From Rhizobium sp. R635 (lineage in GTDB: Bacteria > Pseudomonadota > Alphaproteobacteria > Rhizobiales > Rhizobiaceae): a DNA stretch of 64,000 nucleotides. This document shows, piece by piece, positions 53,870 to 63,709 of this stretch. The translations under genes were made by a program, and so were the position numbers. The DNA is taken from contig NZ_LOKX01000002.1 of assembly GCF_002211285.1 (NCBI RefSeq), positions 124,001 to 188,000 of the forward strand, read 5' to 3'. The stretch's first letter is position 1. Each line of letters opens with the position of its first letter. The notes below the pieces were generated by a model, which searched no databases, was not told the origin of the DNA, and saw only the letters and a program-made list of their open reading frames with translations.

Positions 53870-54452
53870 AGGCGCTCGCAGGCGGGGCGAATCGGTATGC
53901 GCATTTGCATCGAAAACGCCATCACAAGATTTGCCGCAAGGCGCTTTTTTGCTGCCGCGCCGTTTTCCTTAGCCGGCAGCGCCTGCAAGCCATTGTAATT
54001 TCAACATTCCCCGGCTTTCCCCAATCTCCACAGGCGCATCCACAATATGTTGTGGTTACCATTCAATTAAGAGCCAGCCCTTGACGGAATCACCTGTTTC
54101 AAACTTTATTGTGACTGATGTTGCGGCGGCGACAGGACCGGAGGTAACGAGCCCGGTTCCCTTTTGAAAAACAGGACGCAGAATCAGGGTTTTGCACCGG
54201 GAGCGGTTCAGGCCCGACAGGATTTTTGCGCGGTTTTCAGCCTCCAAAAAAAGCGGCGTCGGGACTGGCGATAATAAGCTGTTAATACTATATTTAGCGT
54301 TTGCAGCCACCATCACCACAAGATACAGGAAGACATCTCTCCGGATGACACCCCTGTCACAATACGGAAACGAGGCTGGCTGCACGACGACAATCTGCCG
54401 CCGGATAGGAAATTTGCGCCCCGGGGACGGGCGCCAACGCGAGGTCAAGACT
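53870..54452. other. Long untranslated region before nrdJ; no gene
   Basis: 583 bases. It holds the NrdR box (54040-54055), a plausible TTGACG-N18-TTTATT promoter at 54079-54108, and an A+T-rich segment near 54275-54300. The long leader has no cobalamin riboswitch motifs that I could find. A short terminator-like hairpin with a T run ends about 53955. Confidence 0.55.
54040..54055 (+). promoter_or_regulatory. NrdR-box palindrome upstream of nrdJ
   Basis: CCACAATATGTTGTGG is a 16-base near-perfect palindrome matching the NrdR consensus for ribonucleotide reductase genes. A degenerate second copy (CCCCAATCTCCACAGG) may lie 21 bases upstream at 54019-54034. Confidence 0.75.
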
Positions 54453-57400
54453 ATGCGCATCGAACGTCGTTTCACGAAGGCCGGCCAAGGCGCCTATGCG
54501 GATATCGAATTCCGCAAGGCGACGAGCGAGATCAAGAACCCGGATGGGTCGATCGTCTTCCGCCTCGAGAATATCGATGTCCCCGCGCAGTTCTCGCAGG
54601 TCGCCACCGACGTTCTGGCGCAGAAGTATTTCCGCAAGGCCGGCGTTCCCACCCGTCTGAAGAAGGTCGAGGAAAACGACGTTCCTTCCTTCCTGTGGCG
54701 CTCCGTTCCCGATGATGCCGCGCTGAAGAACCTGCCGAAGGAGGAGCAGACCGGCTCCGAAATCGATGCGCGCCAGGTCTTCGATCGTCTCGCCGGCACC
54801 TGGACTTATTGGGGCTGGAAGGGCGGCTATTTCTCTTCGGAAGAAGATGCGGCAGCCTTCAAGGACGAGCTTGCCTATATGCTCGCCACCCAGCGCGTCG
54901 CGCCGAACTCCCCGCAGTGGTTCAACACCGGCCTGCACTGGGCCTATGGCATCGACGGCCCCGGCCAGGGCCATTTCTACGTCGACCCCTTCACCGGCAA
55001 GCTGACCAAGTCCAAGTCCGCCTACGAGCATCCGCAGCCGCATGCCTGCTTCATCCAGTCCGTCGAAGACGACCTCGTCAACGAAGGCGGCATCATGGAT
55101 CTCTGGGTGCGTGAAGCCCGCCTCTTCAAATACGGCTCCGGCACCGGCTCCAACTTCTCCATGCTGCGCGGCGAAGGCGAAAAGCTTTCCGGCGGCGGCC
55201 GCTCCTCCGGCCTGATGAGCTTCCTGAAGATCGGCGACCGCGCCGCCGGCGCCATCAAGTCTGGCGGCACGACGCGCCGCGCCGCCAAGATGGTTGTCGT
55301 CGACATCGACCATCCCGATATCGAGGAATACATCAACTGGAAGGTTAAGGAAGAGCAGAAGGTCGCGGCCCTCGTCACCGGCTCCAAGATCGTCGCCAGG
55401 CACCTGAAGGCGATCATGAAGGCCTGCTTCAATTGCGAAGGCGGCGATAGCGGCGATTGCTTCGACCCGGCCAAGAACCCTGCCCTGAAGCGCGAGATCC
55501 GCGCCGCCAAGAAGGACCAAGTTCCGGAAAACTACGTCCAGCGCGTCATCCAGTTCGCCCGCCAGGGCTACAAGGATCTCGAATTCAAGACCTACGACAC
55601 GGACTGGGATTCGGAAGCCTACCTCACGGTATCGGGCCAGAACTCCAACAACTCCGTCTCGATCAAGGACGACTTCCTGCGCGCCGTCGAGAATGACGGC
55701 GAATGGAAGCTGACCGCCCGCAAGGACGGCCGGGTGATGAAGACGCTGAAGGCGCGCGATCTCTGGGAAACGATTTCCTATGCCGCCTGGGCTTCGGCCG
55801 ATCCGGGCATCCACTTCAACACGACGATGAACGACTGGCACACCTCGCCGGCCGGCGGCCCGATCCGCGGCTCGAACCCGTGCTCGGAATACATGTTCCT
55901 CGACGACACGGCCTGCAACCTCGCTTCGCTGAACCTCTTGCAGTTCAAGGACAAGGCCACCAAGCGCATCAACATCGGCGATTACGAACATGCCGTTCGC
56001 CTGTGGACCGTCGTGCTCGAAATCTCGGTCATGATGGCGCAGTTCCCGTCGAAGCGCATTGCCGAACTCTCCTACGAATACCGCACGCTCGGCCTCGGCT
56101 ACGCCAATATCGGCGGCCTGCTGATGTCATCGGGCATTCCCTACGACTCCACCGAGGCCCGCGCCATCGCCGGTTCGCTGACGGCTGTTATGACCGGCAT
56201 CTGCTATGCGACCTCAGCCGAAATCGCTGGCGAACTCGGCCCCTTCCCGAACTTCGCACCGAACCGCGAGAGCATGCTGCGGGTCATCCGCAACCATCGC
56301 CGCGCCGCTTACGGCGAAACCTCCGGCTATGAGGCGCTGTCGATCGATCCGGTGGCGCTGATCCATTCGGAAAACCCGGACCAGGATCTTGCCGCCCATG
56401 CCAAATCGGCCTGGGACAAGGCGCTCGAACTCGGCGAAAAGCACGGCTACCGCAATGCCCAGGTTTCGGTCATCGCGCCCACCGGCACGATCGGCCTCGT
56501 CATGGATTGCGACACCACGGGCATCGAGCCCGACTTCGCCCTCGTCAAGTTCAAGAAGCTCGCCGGCGGCGGCTACTTCAAGATCATCAACCGCGCCGTG
56601 CCCGAAGCGCTGCGCACGCTCGGCTATTCGGAAAGCCAGATCGCCGAGATCGAGGCCTATGCCGTCGGCCACGGCAACCTGAACCAGGCGCCGGCGATCA
56701 ACCCGTCGACGCTGAAGGCCAAGGGCCTGACCGACGAGAAGGTGGAAGCCGTCAACGCGGCGCTGAAGAGCGCCTTCGACATCAAGTTCGTCTTCAACCA
56801 GTGGACGCTCGGCGCCGACTTCCTGAAGGAGACGCTGAAGGTTTCCGACGAGCAGCTCTCCGACATGAGCTTCAACCTGCTCGACCATATGGGCTTCTCG
56901 AAGAAGGACATCGAAGCCGCCAACATCCATGTCTGCGGCGCGATGACGCTGGAAGGCGCGCCCTTCCTCAAGGCCGAGCATCTGCCGGTCTTCGATTGCG
57001 CCAATCCCTGCGGCAAGATCGGCAAGCGCTACCTCTCGGTAGAAAGCCATATCCGCATGATGGCGGCTGCCCAGCCCTTCATCTCCGGCGCGATTTCCAA
57101 GACGATCAACATGCCGAACGAGGCGACCGTCGAGGATTGCAAGAACGCCTATATGCTCTCCTGGAAGCTCGGCCTGAAGGCGAACGCCCTCTACCGTGAC
57201 GGCTCGAAGCTCTCGCAGCCGCTCAACGCCTCGCTGATCGAAGACGAGAACGACGAGGATGCGCTGGAGGAACTGCTGCAGGCGCCCGTCGCCGCCCAGG
57301 CCGTCACCGTCACCGAGAAGATCATCGAACGGGTGATCGAGCGTGTTTCGCGTGAACGCGAGAAGCTGCCGAACCGCCGCCAGGGCTACACCCAGAAGGC

Positions 57401-58268
57401 CGCCGTCGGCGGACACAAGGTCTATCTCAGAACCGGCGAATTCGGCGACGGCCGCCTCGGCGAGATCTTCATCGACATGCACAAGGAAGGCGCTGCCTTC
57501 CGTGCGATGATGAACAACTTCGCCATCGCCATCTCGCTCGGCCTGCAATATGGCGTGCCGCTCGAAGAATATGTCGAGGCCTTCACCTTCACCAAGTTCG
57601 AGCCGGCCGGCATGGTCATCGGCAATGATGCGATCAAGAACGCCACCTCGATCCTCGACTACGTCTTCCGCGAACTCGCCGTCTCCTATCTCGGCCGGCA
57701 CGATCTCGCGCATGTCGATACGTCTGATTTCTCGAACACGGCACTCGGCAAGGGCATCCAGGAAGGCAAGACCAACCTGCTCTCCACCGGCTGGACCCGC
57801 GGCTACAAGCCGACGCTGGTATCCGGCACCGGCAGCGAACGCCAGGCGGGCGAACCCAAGGGTGCCGCCACCGCCGCCCCTGCCCGCGCCGCCTCCACCG
57901 GCACCGTGACCGCCTTTGCCGGCAGCGCTGCCCGCAAGCTGGAGCCGACGGTTGCCATCTCCACCTCCGAGATCGTCGCCTTCAAGCGCGATTACGAGGA
58001 GCGCGCCAAGGAATTGGCGGAAGAGATCGCCGAAGAGGTGACCGAGGAAATCACCAGCGACGCAACGGCCCTCTTCTCCGACAAGGCCGCAGCCGACGCC
58101 GCCTCGGCCAAGACGGAAGCCAAGAAGATGGAAGCCGAACGCCGCCAGCGCTCGATCATGCAGGGGTATACGGGCAACATGTGCTCGGAGTGCCAGAACT
58201 TCACGATGGTGAGGAATGGGACTTGCGAGAAGTGCGATACTTGTGGGGCTACGAGTGGGTGCAGCTGA
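54453..58268 (+). CDS. nrdJ: Adenosylcobalamin-dependent ribonucleotide reductase (class II)
   Basis: 1271 residues. The N-terminal catalytic barrel shows the RNR signatures: [16 protein letters not shown], the cysteine-rich [13 protein letters not shown] insertion, the [21 protein letters not shown] motif with the reaction cysteines and the [11 protein letters not shown] helix. The C-terminus carries a TSCPD-type regulatory segment and ends with a zinc-ribbon-like cysteine pattern (CSECQNF...[14 protein letters not shown]) used as electron donor site. It reduces ribonucleoside triphosphates or diphosphates using B12. The ATG at 54453 follows GAGGTCAAG. An NrdR box and long leader lie upstream. 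The last segment before the stop is unusually T-rich in its codon third positions. Confidence 0.96.
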   Translation: MRIERRFTKAGQGAYADIEFRKATSEIKNPDGSIVFRLENIDVPAQFSQVATDVLAQKYFRKAGVPTRLKKVEENDVPSFLWRSVPDDAALKNLPKEEQTGSEIDARQVFDRLAGTWTYWGWKGGYFSSEEDAAAFKDELAYMLATQRVAPNSPQWFNTGLHWAYGIDGPGQGHFYVDPFTGKLTKSKSAYEHPQPHACFIQSVEDDLVNEGGIMDLWVREARLFKYGSGTGSNFSMLRGEGEKLSGGGRSSGLMSFLKIGDRAAGAIKSGGTTRRAAKMVVVDIDHPDIEEYINWKVKEEQKVAALVTGSKIVARHLKAIMKACFNCEGGDSGDCFDPAKNPALKREIRAAKKDQVPENYVQRVIQFARQGYKDLEFKTYDTDWDSEAYLTVSGQNSNNSVSIKDDFLRAVENDGEWKLTARKDGRVMKTLKARDLWETISYAAWASADPGIHFNTTMNDWHTSPAGGPIRGSNPCSEYMFLDDTACNLASLNLLQFKDKATKRINIGDYEHAVRLWTVVLEISVMMAQFPSKRIAELSYEYRTLGLGYANIGGLLMSSGIPYDSTEARAIAGSLTAVMTGICYATSAEIAGELGPFPNFAPNRESMLRVIRNHRRAAYGETSGYEALSIDPVALIHSENPDQDLAAHAKSAWDKALELGEKHGYRNAQVSVIAPTGTIGLVMDCDTTGIEPDFALVKFKKLAGGGYFKIINRAVPEALRTLGYSESQIAEIEAYAVGHGNLNQAPAINPSTLKAKGLTDEKVEAVNAALKSAFDIKFVFNQWTLGADFLKETLKVSDEQLSDMSFNLLDHMGFSKKDIEAANIHVCGAMTLEGAPFLKAEHLPVFDCANPCGKIGKRYLSVESHIRMMAAAQPFISGAISKTINMPNEATVEDCKNAYMLSWKLGLKANALYRDGSKLSQPLNASLIEDENDEDALEELLQAPVAAQAVTVTEKIIERVIERVSREREKLPNRRQGYTQKAAVGGHKVYLRTGEFGDGRLGEIFIDMHKEGAAFRAMMNNFAIAISLGLQYGVPLEEYVEAFTFTKFEPAGMVIGNDAIKNATSILDYVFRELAVSYLGRHDLAHVDTSDFSNTALGKGIQEGKTNLLSTGWTRGYKPTLVSGTGSERQAGEPKGAATAAPARAASTGTVTAFAGSAARKLEPTVAISTSEIVAFKRDYEERAKELAEEIAEEVTEEITSDATALFSDKAAADAASAKTEAKKMEAERRQRSIMQGYTGNMCSECQNFTMVRNGTCEKCDTCGATSGCS

Positions 58269-58310
58269 GCAGGCTTATCAGATCCAGCGCCAGGTCTAGC
58301 CACCCACCGC

Positions 58311-58384
58311 TAAACTAAATTCTCCAGCGTAGTTTAGCCGATTACAATATGAAGCGCCGTCACGGTATAGACGGGCGGCGCTTC
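58311..58384. promoter_or_regulatory. Two inverted repeats between nrdJ and the SIR2 gene
   Basis: TAAACTA (58311-58317) and TAGTTTA (58330-58336) form a short palindrome; GAAGCGCCG (58351-58359) and CGGCGCTTC (58376-58384) form a second 9-base inverted repeat that may be the nrdJ terminator. The first may lie in the SIR2 promoter. No partner gene stands between nrdJ and SIR2. Confidence 0.6.
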
Positions 58385-58399
58385 TTCGGAGCTAGGATC

Positions 58400-59725
58400 A
58401 TGTCGGAGTGTGGCTGTGCATTTTGTCGCGATGAAATAGAATTTAGCTTGCCGCCAGATTTACTAGATAGACTGGTGGCGGGTCGATGCGTCATATTCGC
58501 AGGCGCAGGAATAAGCACTGAGAACCGCACTCATTGCAAAACTACGTTTTACGAACAGATCCAGGCAGAGATGAATATCTCTGATTCAAGTTTAGACTTT
58601 CCAACCTTAATGACCAAGTATTGCGACCGGGTTGATGGGAGAATTAATCTCATAAAAAAGATACGAGAGCGGATAGAATATTTTCGTTCGTTCCGCGGAT
58701 TTTATGTCCCAATGACTCGTTTTCATAGAGCGTTACGACCGCTTTATATGATTGAGGACGTGATTACGACAAATTGGGACGACTTCTTTGAGGAAGAAAG
58801 CGGGCTTCGTCCGTTTGTGTACGACCAAGACTTGCCATTTATTGAAAGCTCCGCTCGACGAATAGTCAAAATACACGGATCAATAAGCAACGCCGGTTCA
58901 ATCGTCGCAACGAAAGATGACTACAACCAAGCGTTACGCAGATTAGAAAAGGGTGCCCTTGGAGCATACCTCAAGACATTACTTGCTACAAAAACAATCA
59001 TATATATCGGATACTCCCTACGAGATTCGAATTATCTTTCCATAATAAAGTCACTCAGCAAGATTATGGGGAAATTCTCTCGCTCTGCCTATTTTGTATC
59101 ACCAAATATAGACCGTGATTATCTAAAGTCGACTGGCTTGAATCTTATTCCCATAGAAACGGACGGATCGTTTTTTCTTGAGCAACTGCGGATACACATC
59201 AATCGCAAGCTCTGCGAGCAACACCAAATAATAGATGATGAGCGATTTGATTTTTGCGAAGAATTCCTCCTCTATGTCAATGAGGCCCATCATCACGCGG
59301 CAGATGTTTTTATTGAAACGCGCAAACCGATTATGACTTTGGTGCTCTCCTACCAAGATGGGCTCCAGGATGCACTTATGCGCATCAAGGACACACGCTC
59401 AAGCGGAGAATATTTCCAGTCGGAACGGGTCAGATATCTTATCCACGCTTACGAGAAAAAAGTTGAAACGTACGTCGCTGCGTCCAACTACTGGGATGCC
59501 TGCTACTGTCGTGGATATCAAAATGGTCTGATGCTGCTTCTTGCCACTGGCGAAGCTGGCACCCCTCCTTTAGTTGACTTATGCTTTGCGGACAACATAA
59601 ATACTGTTCCAAAGGCACTTCGCATGGCTCGCAAACGAATTCCGAGCGCCGTATTGGACGAGATAGAAAGAATAATTGAAGGAATCGGCGTAGGCCTTGT
59701 TCCTGAACATCTTCCTTATGTTTAG
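58400..59725 (+). CDS. SIR2-domain protein, candidate phage-defence NADase
   Basis: 441 residues from the ATG at 58400, which lies 8 bases behind a GGAG site; a 17-residue extension from 58349 is weaker. An unusual Cys cluster (C4, C6, C9) precedes the SIR2 domain. The NAD-binding loop is FAGAGIS (residues 33-39), the ribose loop TTNWD (123-127) and the catalytic histidine lies in KIHGS (H159). All three are intact, so NAD cleavage is expected. The C-terminal 190 residues are helical, with YEKKVE and YWDACYCRGYQNGLMLLL stretches, and show no known domain. The gene is A+T-rich against its neighbours and alone, which suggests horizontal acquisition. Stand-alone SIR2 proteins often act in abortive infection. 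Confidence 0.8.
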   Translation: MSECGCAFCRDEIEFSLPPDLLDRLVAGRCVIFAGAGISTENRTHCKTTFYEQIQAEMNISDSSLDFPTLMTKYCDRVDGRINLIKKIRERIEYFRSFRGFYVPMTRFHRALRPLYMIEDVITTNWDDFFEEESGLRPFVYDQDLPFIESSARRIVKIHGSISNAGSIVATKDDYNQALRRLEKGALGAYLKTLLATKTIIYIGYSLRDSNYLSIIKSLSKIMGKFSRSAYFVSPNIDRDYLKSTGLNLIPIETDGSFFLEQLRIHINRKLCEQHQIIDDERFDFCEEFLLYVNEAHHHAADVFIETRKPIMTLVLSYQDGLQDALMRIKDTRSSGEYFQSERVRYLIHAYEKKVETYVAASNYWDACYCRGYQNGLMLLLATGEAGTPPLVDLCFADNINTVPKALRMARKRIPSAVLDEIERIIEGIGVGLVPEHLPYV

Positions 59726-60107
59726 TCCAAGGTATGTGCATATAATATCGACTGAAGCGAGTAGAGAATTTCCGTCGATCGTATCGATCGCCTTACCATC
59801 CTCTGCGGCGAGTTCTTCCGTTGTCCAGCCTTCGCTTGGGCTCGCAGTGTTCGACGTTCAAATCAATCTCCAGCCCGACGTCATGCCGGCGATTGATGTG
59901 GAAGCGCGAGAAAGCAGTTAACGCATACGCCGATTTCGTCGCGGTTTTGTTTGCCGCTGCGATTTCATCGTTCGGCGCATCTGCCGTCAATGTCAACGAT
60001 ACGCTTGAAATCGGCCATATTAATCCCAAGCTGCGGGCGTTGTAGACCTATGCAATGACTATCGACTATGTCTCATGCATGAAAATACTTCACCAACAAG
60101 GCATTTC
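59726..60107. other. Gene-free stretch with a decayed GST-like fragment
   Basis: 382 bases without an intact gene. Between 59965 and about 60063 it contains a relic of a second maiA (listed separately). The sequence 59830-59930 looks like former coding sequence, but no family was recognised. Confidence 0.6.
59965..60063 (-). pseudogene. Frameshifted relic of a maleylacetoacetate isomerase-like gene
   Basis: On the minus strand a frame reads VYNARSLG, then after a 1-base loss MADFKRIVDIDGRCAER followed by a stop. The intact maiA at 60600-61232 reads VYNARRWGVEMTDFKRIVEIDARCAK at the equivalent place. In a hand alignment about 49 of 62 bases agree with the maiA segment 60661-60722, with one gap. 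Upstream homology fades past 60063. It suggests an old tandem duplication or a foreign maiA copy that was cut away. Confidence 0.65.
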
Positions 60108-60581
60108 ATGACGTCCCACTACGACATTCCTCCCTGCCCCGCCCTTAGAAACGACCCCGATTTCTTCTCGCTCCTAACCGGAAGCTACGCCCGCATCGTC
60201 GGCTGCCCTCTCGTCGAGGACGGCCAAGGCCCAGACTGGCTTTACAACGACGCCCCCTTCGTCGTTCTCGCCCACAATACCGAGCCCGATCCGCGCTTCA
60301 TTTACGCAAACCGGACCGCGCAGAACTGCTTCGAATACAGCTGGGATGAATTCATCGCGCTGCCTTCGCGGCTTTCGGCCGAGCAGCCCGATCGTGCCGA
60401 GCGGCAGCGGTTGCTGGATGCCGTCACGCGTGATGGTTTTGTCGAGAATGGGCGTGGTGTCAGGATCGCGAAATCGGGGCGGCGGTTCTGGATCGAGGAC
60501 GTGACCGTCTGGCAGCTCATCGATGAGGCCGGGCGGAGGTTGGGTCAGGCTGCGAAAATTTCTTCGTGGCGGGACGTGTAG
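60108..60581 (+). CDS. MEKHLA-domain protein
   Basis: 157 residues, essentially one MEKHLA domain: DPRFIYANRTAQNCFEYSWDEFIALPSRLSAEQPDRAERQRLL (about residues 59-101), then GRRFWIEDVTVWQLIDEAGRRLGQAA. The fold is PAS-like; in plants it is linked to HD-ZIP III, while bacterial members are small sensors with an unknown ligand. The ATG at 60108 follows AACAAGGCATTTC. Convergent with maiA, only 18 bases apart. Confidence 0.88.
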   Translation: MTSHYDIPPCPALRNDPDFFSLLTGSYARIVGCPLVEDGQGPDWLYNDAPFVVLAHNTEPDPRFIYANRTAQNCFEYSWDEFIALPSRLSAEQPDRAERQRLLDAVTRDGFVENGRGVRIAKSGRRFWIEDVTVWQLIDEAGRRLGQAAKISSWRDV

Positions 60582-60599
60582 TGTTGCCGTGTAATGAAG

Positions 60600-61232
60600 C
60601 TACGGTTTCACCCGGTCGGGATGCGCCGCCTCAAAGGCGGGCAGTTTGGCGCATCTCGCGTCGATCTCGACGATGCGTTTGAAATCGGTCATCTCGACGC
60701 CCCAGCGGCGGGCGTTGTAGACTTGCGGAATGAGACAGAGGTCCGCCATCGTGGGCCGGTCGCCGAAGGTGAAGTCTCCGGCGCTTTCGCCGATCATGGC
60801 CTCCACCTTCCCGAGCCCAGCGGCGATGAAGTGTTTCATCCATTGCTCGCGGGCGTCGGCCTTGTCTGTCATGGTCATGAGATGCGCTGTGACATGCATG
60901 TTGCATATCGGGTGGATGTCCATGGCGACCGCATATGCGAGGGCGCGCACTTTCTGGCAGTCGGCGATGTCAGCTGGCAGCAATCCCGATTCCGGCCGAA
61001 GCTCGGCCAGATATTCGATGATCGCCAGTGATTGCGTCAGCGTTTTCCCATCGATCACCAATGTCGGCACGAGCCCTTGCGGGTTGAGCGCGAGATATTC
61101 CGGCGTCTCGTGTGCGCCCTCCAACAGATTGACGGGCACCGTCTTGTAATCGATGCCCAGGAGATTGAGGGCGATGCGGACGCGGTAGCTCGCCGACGAT
61201 CTCCAGTAATCGTAGAGAACGACCTCGCTCAT
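60600..61232 (-). CDS. maiA: Maleylacetoacetate isomerase (zeta-class GST)
   Basis: 210 residues. The zeta-GST signature SSASYRVRIALNL (residues about 12-24) contains the SSCxWRVRIAL equivalent (here SSASYRVRIAL, with Ala in place of the usual Cys). The NPQGLVPTLVIDG strand binds glutathione. It isomerises maleylacetoacetate to fumarylacetoacetate. It is translationally coupled to fahA (ATGA overlap at 61229-61232) and ends the tyrosine-degradation operon. The Ala substitution in the SSC motif deserves note because that Cys is common but not essential in bacterial homologues. Confidence 0.93.
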   Translation of the reverse strand: MSEVVLYDYWRSSASYRVRIALNLLGIDYKTVPVNLLEGAHETPEYLALNPQGLVPTLVIDGKTLTQSLAIIEYLAELRPESGLLPADIADCQKVRALAYAVAMDIHPICNMHVTAHLMTMTDKADAREQWMKHFIAAGLGKVEAMIGESAGDFTFGDRPTMADLCLIPQVYNARRWGVEMTDFKRIVEIDARCAKLPAFEAAHPDRVKP

Positions 61233-62254
61233 GCCTCCCCGGCTCCCGCGTATTTTTCGACCGTCTGCTCGATCGCCCCGAAGATGGAATGGCCGGCCTG
61301 ATCCTTCATCTCGATGCGAATCCGATCCCCGAACCGCATGAAGGGTGTCTTCGGCGATCCGGTCTCAATGGCCTCGATCATCCTGAGTTCGGCAATACAG
61401 GAGTAGCCGTTTCCGCCCTCCTCCACCGGCCTGCCCGGGCCACCGTCCAGCTTGTTGGAGACGGTTCCGGAGCCGATGATCGTGCCGGCCACGAGATTGC
61501 GCGTCTTGGCGGCATGGGCGATCAACTGGCCGAAATCGAAGGTCATGTCGATGCCGGCATTCGCCTTGCCGAATGCCGTGCCGTTCAAGCTCACGAGCAA
61601 CGGCAGATGCAGCTTGCCGCCATCCCAGGCCTCACCGAGTTCATCCGGCGTCACGGCGACGGGAGAAAATGCCGATGCGGGCTTGGATTGGAAGAAACCA
61701 AATCCCTTGCCCAGTTCATCTGGAATGAGGCCGCGCAGCGACACGTCGTTGACGAGCATCACGAGGCGGATCGCGCTTCGAGCGGCTTGCGAACCGGAGC
61801 CCATCGCCACGTCCCCGGTGATGACGGCGACCTCGCCCTCCATGTCGATCCCGTAGGCTTCGTCTGCCGCCAGGATCGGATCGCGCGGCGCGAGGAAACC
61901 GTCCGAGCCGCCTTGATACATCAGCGGATCGGTCCAGAAGCTCGCCGGCATCTCGGCGCCTCGCGCCTTGCGCACCAGTTCGACATGATTGACGTAGGCC
62001 GAACCGTCGGCCCATTGATAGGCCCGCGGCAGAGGCGATGCAGCATCATGTTCGTGAAAGCGGATCGTCGGCTGGGCGCCGGTCTCGATGCCTTCGGCAA
62101 CCTGCTCAAGCCTCGGCGCCACATGCTCCCAGTCATCGAGCGCTGCCTGCAGGTTGCGGGCGATGTGGCCGACCTCGGAGCAGCGGGTGAGATCGCGGGA
62201 CACGACGACGAGGCGGCCGTCCCTGGTGGAGTCCTTCAATGTCGCGAGTTTCAT
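61229..62254 (-). CDS. fahA: Fumarylacetoacetate hydrolase family protein
   Basis: 341 residues. The FAH catalytic domain has EGEVAVITGDV and DVSLRGLIPDELGKGFGFFQSKPASAFSPVA (about residues 130-195), and IIGSGTVSNK and CIAELRMIEAIETG near the C-terminus. The metal-binding pattern DxE/E matches the bacterial FAH family (SIATEELGK-type short form). It hydrolyses fumarylacetoacetate to fumarate and acetoacetate. The ATG at 62254 was chosen because longer frames lie in unconserved basic sequence. Four-base overlap with maiA downstream and a 28-base gap to hmgA upstream. Confidence 0.92.
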   Translation of the reverse strand: MKLATLKDSTRDGRLVVVSRDLTRCSEVGHIARNLQAALDDWEHVAPRLEQVAEGIETGAQPTIRFHEHDAASPLPRAYQWADGSAYVNHVELVRKARGAEMPASFWTDPLMYQGGSDGFLAPRDPILAADEAYGIDMEGEVAVITGDVAMGSGSQAARSAIRLVMLVNDVSLRGLIPDELGKGFGFFQSKPASAFSPVAVTPDELGEAWDGGKLHLPLLVSLNGTAFGKANAGIDMTFDFGQLIAHAAKTRNLVAGTIIGSGTVSNKLDGGPGRPVEEGGNGYSCIAELRMIEAIETGSPKTPFMRFGDRIRIEMKDQAGHSIFGAIEQTVEKYAGAGEA

Positions 62255-62282
62255 GTCTGATTTCCAATGCGGGAGGATGCCA

Positions 62283-63641
62283 TCACTTGATACCGGGGGT
62301 TCCGTCGAACTTGCGCTCCAGGCCCTCCCAGCACTTGAGGTAATCATCCTGCAGCGTTTCAAGCTCGGCTGCGTATTTCGTCAGTTGCTGCGGGTATCGG
62401 GTCTCGAACATGAAGGCCATGGTGTTATCGAGCTTCACGGGCTTGAGCTCGGAATTGGATGCCTTTTCGAAGGCAAGTGCATCCGGCCCGTGGGCCAGCA
62501 TCATGTTGTGCAGGCTCATGCCACCCGGCACGAAGCCCTCTTCCTTGGCGTCATACTGGCCGTGGATCAGGCCCATGAATTCGCTCATGATGTTGCGGTG
62601 ATACCAGGGCGGACGGAAGGTGTGGTCGGCCACCAGCCAGCGCGGCGGGAAGATCACGAAATCGACATTGGCCGTGCCGGCATCTTCGGTGGGGGCTGTC
62701 AGCACCGAGAAAATCGACGGATCGGGATGGTCGAAGCTGATCGCGCCGACGGGAGAGAATGTCCTGAGGTCGTATTTGTAAGGCGCGTAGTTGCCGTGCC
62801 AGGCGACCACATCGAGGGGCGAGTGGCCGATCTCGGTAACATAGAACTTTCCGCACCATTTCACATGCACACGGCAGGGCGTTTCCTTGTCCTCGAAAGC
62901 GGCGACGGGCGTCTTGAAGTCGCGCGGGTTCGCAAGACAATTGGCGCCGATCGGCCCGCGGTCCGGCAGGGTGAATTTCGCGCCGTAGTTCTCGCAGATA
63001 TAGCCGCGCCAGACTTTCTGCTCGCCGCTTCTCAGGATCTTGAACATCATGCCGCGGGGGATGAGGCATATCTCAAGCGGCTCGACATCCATGATGCCCA
63101 TTTCGGTGAACACTCTGATGGCGCCGAGCTGCGGCACGATCAGCAGTTCGCCGTCGGCATTGAAGAAATAGTCGTCGACCATGTCTTCGTTGAAGACGTA
63201 GGCATGGGCCGACATGCCGACCTGGGTCGTGACATCGCCCGCCGTCGTCATCGTCCGCACGCCTTGAAGAAAAGTCAGCTTCTCCTCAGGCGCGGGGATG
63301 GGATTCCAGCGAAGCTGGCCGAGGGCAAGCGAATGATCGTCCAAGCAGGGCGCGCTTTTCCAGTGGGGATAGGAAGCGTTCGAAAAGCGGCTCGTGTGGC
63401 GCACGCTCGGGCGGATGCGATAAAGCCAGGACCTTTCGTTCGTCCCGCGCGGCGCGGTGAAGGGCGAGCCGGAAAGCTGCTCGGCATAAAGGCCATAATT
63501 GCATTTCTGCGGGCTGTTCTGGCCCTGCGGCAGGGCGCCCGGAAGCGACTCCGTTTCGAAATCGTTGCCGAAGCCCGGCATGTATTTCAGCTTGTTTGTT
63601 ATCGCAGCTTCCTCGGAAGCCTGGATCGATGTCTGGTCCAT
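62283..63641 (-). CDS. hmgA: Homogentisate 1,2-dioxygenase
   Basis: 452 residues. The non-haem iron ligands lie in the cupin core: [18 protein letters not shown] and [12 protein letters not shown], typical HmgA motifs with the histidines. The N-terminal [22 protein letters not shown] is diagnostic. It cleaves homogentisate to maleylacetoacetate. It stands between hpd and fahA in a leftward operon for tyrosine degradation. The start is the ATG at 63641, with a GGGGAGGAG site upstream. Confidence 0.96.
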   Translation of the reverse strand: MDQTSIQASEEAAITNKLKYMPGFGNDFETESLPGALPQGQNSPQKCNYGLYAEQLSGSPFTAPRGTNERSWLYRIRPSVRHTSRFSNASYPHWKSAPCLDDHSLALGQLRWNPIPAPEEKLTFLQGVRTMTTAGDVTTQVGMSAHAYVFNEDMVDDYFFNADGELLIVPQLGAIRVFTEMGIMDVEPLEICLIPRGMMFKILRSGEQKVWRGYICENYGAKFTLPDRGPIGANCLANPRDFKTPVAAFEDKETPCRVHVKWCGKFYVTEIGHSPLDVVAWHGNYAPYKYDLRTFSPVGAISFDHPDPSIFSVLTAPTEDAGTANVDFVIFPPRWLVADHTFRPPWYHRNIMSEFMGLIHGQYDAKEEGFVPGGMSLHNMMLAHGPDALAFEKASNSELKPVKLDNTMAFMFETRYPQQLTKYAAELETLQDDYLKCWEGLERKFDGTPGIK

Positions 63642-63709
63642 TGCTCAACTCCTCCCCGAAAACTCCTGCCGCCTGCGCGCTCTTCCGGGCGCGCGGGATG
63701 TACGAGAGT

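Noticed and set aside
54100..54452. Cobalamin riboswitch before nrdJ
   Set aside because: Neither a B12-box-like segment nor the conserved core bases were found by eye. A covariance search would be decisive.
54357..55991. 544-residue leftward frame
   Set aside because: Antisense to the confirmed nrdJ reading frame; rich in Val/Asp/Arg without any motif.
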